Below the pieces are notes generated by a model that was given only the letters and a program-made list of their open reading frames with translations, searched no databases and was not told where the DNA came from. The translations under genes were made by a program, and so were the position numbers. A stretch of 64,000 bases of DNA, from contig CM060734.1 of assembly GCA_030704615.1 (NCBI GenBank), positions 15,376,001 to 15,440,000 of the forward strand. The letters are read 5' to 3'. Positions 44,505 to 54,446 of this stretch are shown here, one piece after another. Position 1 is the first letter of the stretch. Every line of letters starts with the position of its first letter. This DNA is from Takakia lepidozioides (taxonomy: Eukaryota; Streptophyta; Takakiopsida; Takakiales; Takakiaceae).

Positions 44505-47105
44505 TCACCAGCTATTACGCAATACTCGCAACATATCCCAAAACAGATGCGATCGTGCATCATGCAAACCATTACCATGACCTGCGGGAGAATGTCCTTG
44601 GCAAGGCCACCCTTCTATCACCAAGTCAATGGGACCATGCCGGTCCAAATCGCAAGGCCACCCTTCTATCACCAAGTCAATGGGACCATGCCGGTCCAAA
44701 TCCTCCGCCCCCAGCATGGTAATGTCTGCTGGCAAGGCCTTTTGGTACCCTTGAATGGCTGAGAGAGGCAACAACTCAGGATACTGGTGTGTGAGCAAGG
44801 CAATGTGGCGCATGAAAATACGCCAAGCAATCTCATCCTTTTCCCCATACAAGTACTTGCGTACTTTGATTCCTGCTTACAACACTCCTGCAAGCCCAGT
44901 GCTCATGCCTCCAAACAGGTCTAGCAAACAAATGCCTAAGTCAGGTGGTTGCCAGATAATAGACACCGCGTCCAATGGAGCTAACTGAGGAGGTCCAGGT
45001 GATGTCACTGAACTCCCCTCATCCACCGATGGAAAGACCTCCTGCCATGCCTGCTGAACACATTGACCTCCCATCCAATGCAGATCCCCAACTGTATCCC
45101 ACAGTGGGCTATGAACATACGCATGAGGAAGCAACTCAGCCGTGTACGCCAATTGCCTCTCTTCATCAGGTGGTGGGCTATCCTTTGCATGGCTGTTGCC
45201 CTCCAAGAGCTCACCACCCCAAGCCACCACACCTGAGAATGCAGCCAATGTGGGTCTCATGTTCCTATGATCCACGGCTACATTCCCAGTAAACCGCACC
45301 GGAAGCAGTGCACGCCGGCCATCCCCTGACTGCCATCCTGGGCTATAGGACGTTGTCTCCTCCCAGAAATCCAACATGAATCCCATAGAGTACAACACAG
45401 CCCCACCAACAAGCACATCATAGGACATCGCGTCCGTAACAATGGCTTTTGCTCTCATGACTGAGCCTTGTGTGGGATGATCTGGCTGCAGTCAAATGAA
45501 AAACTCATGGCGTGTGATCCCCCTCGGCTTCTCTGAACCACCCAAAGATGTTTGAATTTGGAAAGGGCAAGGCTCCAAATCTACCTCTGTAAGGCCCAAG
45601 CCTGCAACTGCTGCTCTCCCCAACATCAATGGTTGTGCTCCCGAATCCAACAAGACTCGCAATGGCCTATATCTCCTCCCGACTGGGCCACTCAACTGAA
45701 ACACTCCATCTTGATTGTCCACCAGGACTACTCCAGGAGTCACCATGCTGCGCTCAATGGCTGGCCTAGCTGACAACTTTTGCAACCTTACAGCTGCCGC
45801 TTGCCATGGCGCAGCTGTGGTTGACTTCACCCTCAAATCCAAGGCATCCATAGACTGCACCTTATCTGCTATCCCCGCAAATAGTACCGATGCATCACCA
45901 CTCTCACAGAGTCTAGCTGCTAGTCTGAACACAACAGCTAGCCGAATCCCCGACATTGCAATGGTCATTGCAGAAGACAAAGGAGCTTGGCAAACCACTG
46001 TAGCCGCCCCCAACAATGTACTGGCTGCACCTTGCTTTGTAGCACCACCCACTGGCATTTCCCGAGCCACACCAACTCTCCCCAATGACACTCGTGGCTC
46101 TACCTCTGACACACTTGGGCGAGCGAGTGCCATTGATGGTGTAGGTGGCACTGTAAAGGACTGTGGAAGCCTTGTCTGACGACTTGCTTCCCCCCTTTGT
46201 GGATCAAAATCCACATCCGCTCCTCTTGGCTCAAGAGCACGCGTTGCTGCTCAAGTGACAGCAGCAGCAGAGTCCAGTACATGCAATGGCCCTGCAAATG
46301 CGGCTGCACACATGAAGCCCATACCAATCTGGTCTTCCCTAGGCATAGGAGGTTGTGCAGGTGGAGCTTGAACCTCAGGCCTTGGAGCTGGCGCAACATG
46401 AGTAGTGGCCATGGCAGCAAGACGTTGCTCTAGCTGGGCAAGTCTATCCACCATGCCTTGGTCATGACCTTGATCCTGACCCTGTGCTCCTTGGTTTTGG
46501 TTACGACCTCCACCACGATGTCAGCCTCCTCTACCTCTCTAGACTACATTGCCTTGTCCTCGACCACCATTGTTCCCTTGGAACTGGCCTGGTCGTAGCT
46601 CATGATGCAAGTCATAACAATAGGCCTCCTCATGCCCATACTTGCCACAATGCCCACACTGTAATTGTGTAGGCTGTGCCTATGTCGGCCCTTTGCCTCT
46701 CTCCTGGCAATCCTTCTTGACATGGGGTCCTCCACAATCCCAACATGACACACTCGTCTGTTGCTGGCCTGAGAATGAAGGAAGAGACCTTTGCATCGAC
46801 TGAGATCCTCTCTGACCTTCCCTGGGCTTTGTCTGAGCCCCCTTGTTGCCTTGAGCACGTTGGGGGGTTGGTTGTTGTTGACTAGGAGCCCCACTTTGTT
46901 GTGTCTCCTTGCCAAACCCCACCATAACCACCCGCTCCTCCACCATGTTGAGCTCTATCCACTCTGCTAGCAAGAACACATTTGCTAGGGTGGGTTGGCC
47001 CACTTGTAGGAGAGTTGCATCCCGCACCCTTCTCCTCAGCTCCGTGTCCATGTCGAGCGGCTTTTACTCACCCATCCCTTCGCTATCCCAGACAGCCCTC
47101 TAACA
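44505..47105 (-). pseudogene. Retroelement polyprotein: gag C-terminus, zinc knuckles, retropepsin and DNA cytosine-5 methyltransferase
   Basis: One reading frame without any net frameshift runs from about 47105 to 44505, broken only by stops. In order: a gag C-terminal segment (DTELRRRVRDATLLQVGQ, from 47048); zinc knuckle CWDCGGPHVKKDC (about 46710-46750); a second, CGHCGKYGHEEAYC (about 46620-46660); a Gly/Arg/Gln-rich linker; retropepsin with LLDSGAQPLMLG (about 45640-45665); a spacer with YSPGWQSGDGR; then a C5-cytosine methyltransferase. The last has SAM-binding motif I, DLFGGMSTGLAGVL, at 44880-44925 and motif IV, GPIDLVIEGWPCQGHSPAG, with the Pro-Cys catalytic loop at about 44570-44650, then LFWDMLRVLR. 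Stops include TGA 45492, TAA 44877 (a Gln codon expected) and TAG 46680. Motifs VI, VIII, IX and X are not seen: either the copy is truncated here, or the domain is permuted as in plant DRM enzymes, which end after this segment. A 51-bp duplication disrupts motif IV. This copy is not functional. Confidence 0.82.
44601..44702 (-). repeat. Perfect 51-bp tandem duplication within methyltransferase motif IV
   Basis: 44601-44651 and 44652-44702 are identical. The unit encodes 17 residues ending in the catalytic GWPC, so the active-site loop is written twice in frame, and only the second copy in reading order continues into QGHSPAG. Confidence 0.95.
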
Positions 47106-47143
47106 TTACCCCTCCCCCTCTCAAAAAGCCGTGTCCTCACAGT
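47106..47143 (-). other. Purine-rich tract downstream of the coiled-coil frame
   Basis: On the minus strand, the stop of the long frame is followed by GAGAGGGGGAGGGG and, eight bases later, by TGTTAGAG. That looks like a polypurine tract next to an LTR start. However, gag-like coding sequence of the methyltransferase element begins within 50 bases, so a full LTR is not present. Confidence 0.4.
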
Positions 47144-50100
47144 TTACTGTTTAGGATCAGCAAACCTTTGTGAATGAGCACCTTTCTGTCGGTGAGAGTC
47201 CCTTGGAGGGCTCTGTGTGCAAGCCTGAGCCCTGTCACTAGCTGATGGAGGCAATTGAGCACCAAATGGAAATGTCTGACCCTCCTGTGGTTGATAACGA
47301 GGTAACCTCTCAGGCATAGGAGATCCCCGTCGTTTCTTCTCTGCCATCTGTAGTGCATAGTCCTCCGCCAGGTCAAAAGGTTCCTCCGTAGAACCAGTAA
47401 TATTAGAATCATCTTCCCCCCTGAGGTGTTTCGGTGGCCGAACCTTAAGTGGCTTCTCCGAAATTCTGCGTGGCATACAGTGTCGGCCCACTATGTTGGG
47501 AAGCTTAAACTGTACTACTTGCATTAGTCGCTTGCAAGCAAAATGAGTGTACTCCCTGAATTCCTTGTCCGTATAGGTGAGAGGTGTGCCAATGACTTTG
47601 GAACGGTGTAAGTATTTCTAGGCCTCATGTCCCTTATAAAAAATATCGTCAGGGCCCAATTTTTCCTTGGTCAAGTTGGTCCAAGCCAAATTAAACCATG
47701 AACGAAGTTGAGAATCCTTCTGCAACATGACTTTCGCATCATACAGATACATATGGGGTGGAACTGAAGGTAAGACCCAATGATCCCCAGTGGAATAGCT
47801 CAGAAATCTTGACTGCATCTTCTGCTACTCAATGTGATAACGTGCAATGAAACAAGCAGCATAGTATAATCCACAACCCATGACCAAACTAGATACCTCC
47901 TTGGTCTTGGTGTAGATGTACCCATGAACAACTTGGAAGGCAATTAATTCCTTCAACATGGTGCCTGGCTCAGACCAGTACCTTGCAAAATGATGATCCT
48001 CAATGGGTCGATTGTTCGGAAAAACCTTAGTCCAAGTTGCCACTGGCAACCAAATGCGCATGATCTGGTAATAATGTGTCAAAGACTGTGGAGGACTGAA
48101 TTCCTTCCAAGCCAAATCCATCACAATGGGAATTTGGTTGAAGGGCATAATCATAGCCCGATTGTACTCAAGTGCAACAGGAGTCCTAGGTGGGTTAAAA
48201 GCAGCATCCCCCCAAACCTCAGACTGTGGCATTGCCATGGTATCAACAGTGTCAGCCACTTGCACAGCCACCTGCTGTGGGGGCTGTGATATTGCCGCCA
48301 CTGTCCCGCCTATTGTTGGCAACTCCTACTCCTCCTGTGATGAAGACTGAAAAATCAGAGTCCTGGCATGCAAATAAGTAGCCATCAGCTGCTCCTCAGG
48401 AACAAAAACTCTTTTGTCAATGTTGGAACTCAAGTCATCCACTTGAGTCTGCAACCCTTCCACATCATCCTATAACTCCACTATCCTACTATAGACATTG
48501 TCTATAGTAGTTGTGGCAATGTTCTGCACCTGCAACCTGAGATCATTCATCTCCCCCTGGGTGAGCTTTCTTGGTGCCTTTCCTTCCACCGGCCCTTGTG
48601 TTAACCATACTTGCATAAGATGATTATCCACCAAGTCCTACGTAGCACCCCTGAGAGCCTGCTCCTCCTTGAGTTTGTACATATCTAATTGCTACTGTAA
48701 AGCCTCCATGCACTTTGTATGAGGTTCAACCAGGGCGGCATAGGCAGCAGTCAGATTATTGGCTTCCTTCCAAGCCTTGTTAGCCACAGAGAGTTCATTC
48801 TTTTGGCCCGTGAGTGTTTGCTGCAACTTCAGGATGTACCTTTCCTTCTCAGCCTCAACCTGACTGTACTGTTGGAAAGTATCCTCATTGCGACGGATAG
48901 TAGCCTTCAAATCAGCAATGAGTTTCCTTTGCTCTACTATCTTAGCCTCCGCCATCATACACCTCTTTGCTTGTCTGTTAACTTCTAATGCAATTTGCTC
49001 CAGAGCAGTTGTTAGTGTGGCACATTGGATGGTCATTTTCTGATGAACTGCCTCCAACTCTATATGGAGCACCTTCACTTCCTGCAATTTGCCCTCATGC
49101 TTCACCTGCAACTGGTATAGCTGTTGCTTATGTGCTTCATGCAACTTCTCCCGCTCCAGACCCGCTTCAATCAGATTCCCCTTTGCTAGCTGCAAGACAG
49201 CCTTCGTGTCCTCCAACTCTTTCTGCAACTTGAGGTTGGCCTCCACATCCACCTTGTTTGCACACTCAGTGGCAATTATAGCCTCAAACTCCTACTTGAG
49301 TTCCTCCCACAAAGCTGCCAATTGTGTGGATGGAACATGGGATTTCACATAAGTGCCCAACAAATTGAGTGTCTTACTTATGGAACTCATAAGCATGGCC
49401 TGTTGTGGGTCTTCATGGGAAACTTGTTGATGGTCCCCCTGATTCTCCACAGTGTGATGTTTCACCAACCATTCAGGCCAAGTTCCCACAAGATCTTCTT
49501 CCTGAACGACCTCATTCTCCACAGGTGCTGTAGTGCCCTTACCTTCTACCCCTGGAACCTCCTCCACAGGTTCGGGCATCACATGCACTGCAGGGATTTC
49601 CTTGGTCAAACTCTGCATCTTTGGTACTACTGGTTCTCCAACCATGCCAGGGTTCTCATAGAGAAGGTCACCCTTCTCAATGTCTACCACTACCTGCTCT
49701 ATAGTGGGAATGTCCAACCCTTCTCCTTCCACAACATTAGGCTCTGGTGTGACAGCATGCACAATATGAGTTACTCCTGGGGCAACCAAGTCAATTGGTT
49801 GTGGTGGCCGTGGCACTGAAGTGACTTCTTCCTCCCTCTCCAAGGGTCGTGCTTCCAATAGTAACAGCCCTTTGTGCTGCTGTTCCCCATCTTGCACAAG
49901 AGCTATGGAAACATCATCTTGCGGTTTCCTTGAAGCTAGTGGATTTGCCACTATAGTCGTATCCCGCTTCTGCCTCTTGGACTGGTGCTGCCCCTCCAAT
50001 CCTCCTTCACCGTGTGAAGAGCCCTGGTCCTCAATTGCAGTGGTTGTTGTCTCAAACACTCCCATCTCCTTGCGTTCACGCGCATCAAGCAAACAAGAGT

Positions 50101-50768
50101 CAAGAATAATTTGAGCAATTATTGGGCCAGACACAATAATCGAAGACTTAGCAGCAGTGTAACCGCTTCATCTCTTCCACCAGACCATTGTACATCAACT
50201 CCGCCCAAGCCACATCTTCTCCCCTCAAGGCTTTCAGTATCTCCTCGGTGAATGATGTGCTAAGGTACTGTTGGTTCTGCTTCATGGCAAACAGAACATT
50301 CAGTATTTGGCCAACTTCCCTTAACCCTGGGTACTCGGCCTTGGTGCAAGTGTATCCTTGAGTCTTAAAGAAACTCGCTTCTTGGAACAAATTCCCTATT
50401 TGCAATCTTGCCCTGTATTCATCCACATTCACATGTCCATATGGCAATTCAAACAGTTGCTGCAAGTACTGGGGAGTAATCTCTATATCTACTCCCCTCA
50501 CCTATGTAACTCCTGTCCGGGGCTCAAAGTTCTGAATGAATTGGATCATGTACTTTCGATGATGCAAGGACCATTCCGTGCGTAGCAGCCCTTCCAATCG
50601 CAACTCCTTCAGCAGCTGCACTGCCTGTGGTGTAGCAATTGTTTGCTTTTGCAGAATCGTGGTGCTCTTCACCCTAATATCCTCCATTTTCCTAATTCTC
50701 TTCATCCCAGACAAACAAGAAGGCCTTGTTTGGAATAGCTGTAGGAAAGCTTGCAGGGCGTAGAGCAT
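47144..50768 (-). pseudogene. Long retroelement accessory open frame with coiled coil, unknown function
   Basis: Minus strand, downstream of the integrase of the neighbouring gypsy element. The first part (50148-50768) contains VRGVDIEITPQYLQQLFELP. From 50134 to 47144 one frame of about 1000 codons is open except for seven stops, all TAG (at 49292, 48692, 48638, 48470, 48326, 47825 and 47618). It has an acidic, Glu/Pro/Val-rich N-terminal part, a strong coiled coil (about 48700-49250, LQKELEDTKAVLQLAKGNL), a globular part with LTHYYQIMRIWLP, and a basic tail. Frames in this position in Athila/Tat-like elements are often called env-like or accessory, but I see no transmembrane or envelope features. 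It may belong to the element at 50702-56800 or to the methyltransferase element. Confidence 0.6.
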
Positions 50769-52540
50769 AAAGGTATGGTTGGCACAAAAAGGAATGGGTA
50801 AGTGCGTGTAAGCCTATGGGGCTTGCAGATAGTGGTGAGAGAGAATGTTCTTTCAACCCGTCCGTCCTTGCGCCACTGCGTGAGAAGTAGAGCTAGCGTA
50901 TAGTCTGTAATATCCGCCATAGCTACAAAGCTATCAATGGGCCCACTATTAATTTTGGCTGCTGTACCGGGTAGGTACTTCGACGGCCCAGTTTTTCTTT
51001 TTGCATGATAACACCCGCTTTTGCAGTACAGGCAAAGCGGAGTGCTTTGCCCCTTAGGCCACGTGTTCGAATTCAAACACTCTTCCGTTGCCCTCTGTCC
51101 GCGTGGCTTTTTCTCCGAGTTTGACTCCCAAGCTAACCTTACACTTACTGGCCACTTTTTTGACGTTAACCCGCGTCCACCTGTCACTGATCCTATGGAC
51201 TGTGCAACCCGCGTGGGCTGTGTTGGGCTGTGACAGGCTGTATCAAACTGTGACGAGCTGTGATAGGCTGTGTGATGCTGTGATGGGCTGTGATAAGCTG
51301 TGTCATACTGTGGTGGCCTGTGATGACTGTGTGAACACCCATGTTCTACGCTCAGGCCATACACATTCGGCTTTACGACAAGTGCCTCGTGCTCCGTTGG
51401 TATTACCGGTGTAGTCCGCGACTGCTTCTGTGTTTCAATATGCAAATCATGCTGCAATGGTTTATCATGGATACCACTGTATCCCTTCAACTTATTGGCA
51501 TTAACTCTTCCAAGCATCTCTTTGTTAATGGTTTGTAACATGGCTATGTTGTTATCATACGTCTTCTGTATGACATAAGGTTCTTTCCATGGTGACTTAA
51601 GCTTAGAAGCTTTAATCTTTCCCTTCTTCTGCAACCACAGAACCAAATCGTCCGTCTTAAAAGTTTTCAATTTACCTTCATCAAATTGATCCTTCCTCTT
51701 CATCTGAATTCTGGTCATGTTATCTACTGCATCAACACGTACTTCTTCCACATGATATAATTCATGTTTCCTGACTTTAATTGAATCCTTCAATTCCATT
51801 CTCCTTCCCCATTCAGTTCTCATGGTAGGTAACAAGAATTCCACTGGAAGTAAAGCTTCCATATCATAAACTAATTGGAATGGTATATACTTAGTGGTGA
51901 CTTTATATGAAGTCCTATATGACCACAAAGTTGTCAGCAGCTTTGTATCCCAATCCGTTCTGTTTGCATTGACTATCTTAGCCAAAATAGTGCATAGTAT
52001 TTTGTTGGTGGCCTATGCCTGCCCATTACCCTGTGGGTAATAGGTTGTACTTTTCTTGTGCACAATCATGAACTCTTTAGTCAATAATTCTATGGTCTCA
52101 TTAATGAAGTGACTTCCCTAGTCACTGATAAATTCCAAGGGACAGCCAAATCTTGTAAGTATGTTCTCATACAGGAACCTTGCTGTAGACTTAGCTGTGT
52201 TGTCCCTCAGAGCCTTAGCTTCCACCCACTTTGTAGTATAATCAGTGGCTGTGATTATATACTTGTTCTGTGTATTTCTGGCTGGTGGGTTTATTGGTCC
52301 AACAAAGTCTAGTCCCCATTTCTGAAATGGTTCAGTAGGCATCGTCGGATGCAAAGCCATCTTTCCAGATCTTTGCAAAGGTCCTAGCCTCTGACACTCA
52401 TCACAACTTTTGCAGTACTTGTGCACATCTTTGAACAGAGTAGGCCACTAGTAACCAGCAAGTAGTATTTTTCTGCTGGTCGTCTCCTCTCCAAAATGAC
52501 CTCCAGCCACTCCTTTATGAACTTTCTTCCAAGACTTTAT
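50702..52540 (-). pseudogene. Integrase of the non-chromodomain gypsy element
   Basis: The HHCC zinc finger end (YCKSCDECQRLG) and first catalytic Asp (LDFVGPI) lie at 52270-52425. SD at 52121-52126 precedes the TAG at 52118, and the catalytic Glu region is interrupted by TAG 52013. The frame 50702-51985 continues through LLTTLWSYRTSYK and KGKIKASKLKSPWKEPY (C-terminal DNA-binding fold). It then becomes a low-complexity YDTAYHSPSQ-type repeat. Confidence 0.83.
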
Positions 52541-52590
52541 TTATTTCATGGTGGTACAAGCATCGTTTAAGAACTCCATCAGGTCCTAGC

Positions 52591-53313
52591 TTATACAATC
52601 TGCCACCTATCATAGTGTAAGGTAAAAGCCTTGATAGCTATTCTCTTTCTCTGTTCCTTCCCATAACTGGGTGGGCACTGACCATGAGTAAGGTAGTATC
52701 TAATTGGCCACTGCCAATCTAACCAATCATCTGCACTTCCCTGCACCTCCACTGCAAATAGACTCGCATCAGGTAATTGGTCGTCTACTCCCGTGGCGGG
52801 CTCTCCTGTTGATAGGCGTGACAAGTGATCTGCCACAAGATGCAAACGGCCAGACTTGTAAACAACTTTGAATTCAAACTCGCGCAAGATTATCAACCAT
52901 CTTGCTATCCTGCCACTTATCAAAGGCTTGTTCACCAGATAAATCAAAGCCTGATGATCCACATAAAACATAAACTTCCTTCCCAATAGGTAATGCCTGA
53001 ATTTCTTGACTGCATAAATCATTGTCAATGCTTCTCTTTCAGTGGTGCTATAGTTCCTTTCAGCACTGTTCAACAACCTGCTAGCATAGTACATAGGTGA
53101 ATCTATGTTTTCTGTGATAGTTTGAGCTAACACAGCTCCCAATGCTTCCCCTGAGGCATCACAGTGTACTTGAAATACTACATGCCAGTGAGGGTTAATC
53201 AGCACAGGTGTAGTTGTTACTGACAATGTAAGTTCCTCAAAAGCCTGCTGACATTCAGCTGTCCATGTAAACACTGCATCCTTCTTCAAAAGCTTACTCA
53301 AAGGTGCTGCCAT
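52591..53313 (-). pseudogene. RNase H of the non-chromodomain gypsy element
   Basis: 240 open codons with VHCDASGEALGAVLAQ (first catalytic Asp), STTEREALTMIYAVKKFRHYL (catalytic Glu), FYVDHQALIYL (Asp) and VADHLSRL. The N-terminal Met follows a TAG at 53314 where the family has Gln. Confidence 0.85.
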
Positions 53314-54446
53314 CTATGCATACCGTCTGACAAACCTTCTGTAGTAACTGGTTTGTCCAAGAAATCTCCTTAGACTTTTAACATTTCCTGGTGGTGGAGA
53401 TGCTTTAATGGCCTCTGTCTTTCTGGGATCCACAAGCAGTCCTCCCTTACACACAATGTGTCCCAGAAGTACCCCTGAATTCACACAGAAAGTACACTTT
53501 TCTGGATTCAACCCAAGACCTCTCATCCTGCATCTGGCCAAACATAATTCCAACTTCTGCAAGTGCTCATTCTTAGAGCTGTACACAGTGAAGTCATCTA
53601 AGAACACTTGCATGAAATCATCCAGATACTCGTGAAAGATTCACTTATCACCCTCTGGAAAGTTGTTGGTGCATTACAAAGTCCAAAAGGCATGACTTTG
53701 TATGCATAAGCACCCCAGTCCGTGATGAAAGCTGTCTTTTCCTAGTCTTCTTCTGCCACTTGCACTTGGTTATACCCACTAAAGCTATCCATGAATGAGT
53801 ACATCTCATGGCTTGTCACAGTGTCCAGTACAGCTTCTGTGAATGGTAAAGGAAATGGATCTTTCTTTGTACAGGCATTCAACTTCTTATAGTTCACACA
53901 AACTCTCAGTTTGCCATTCTTCTTGGGAACTATCACAATGGATGACAACCAAGTTGTATACTCTATCGGGTATATGAACTTAGCCTCAGCCAGCTTCTTG
54001 ATCTAATCCCCAACCTTCTGTGTATAGTTCTGTACCTAGCCTATTTGATTGGTACCGACCCTGGTTCCAGTTCAATCCTGGCAAATCTCAGGTGGTATCC
54101 CTTTTAGATCCTCATAACTCCAAGCAAATACATCTTTGTATTTGATAAACAGGCTCTTAGCTTCCTCAAGGAATTTTGGCTCCAAGTCAGCCCATACTTT
54201 CACCATTCTTGGTTCCTCCTTAGTTCCTACATTCACGTCTCTCACCTGCTCTTCAGCTGTGATTGTCCATCCAGCCACTACTTCATCCTGTAAACTCACA
54301 GTGGCTGGTTCTTCTAGGATTTCCATTTCTCCCTCTCTTTCCTCATAAAAATGTGGTGGGTAACTACTTGTTTCCCCCTCAATTGGTGTTGTTGTTACTG
54401 CACCACAGCAGATACCTTTAAAACAACTCAGGCCTCCCAGTTGCAT
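53314..54446 (-). pseudogene. Reverse transcriptase of the non-chromodomain gypsy element
   Basis: The segment before RT (DVFAWSYEDLKGIPPEI, about 54090-54140) is followed by the RT fingers (IVIVPKKNGKLRVCVNYKKL, 53880-53945) and palm (MDSFSGYNQVQVAEED). It continues after a TAG and a frameshift with [10 protein letters not shown] (YXDD as FLDD, near 53590) and the thumb GFLGQ-like FLGQTSYYRRFVRRYA. Confidence 0.85.

Noticed and set aside
51021-51414. Plus-strand frames over the TGTGA/GCTGTGA repeats
   Set aside because: They are shadows of the repetitive C-terminal tail of the minus-strand integrase frame.
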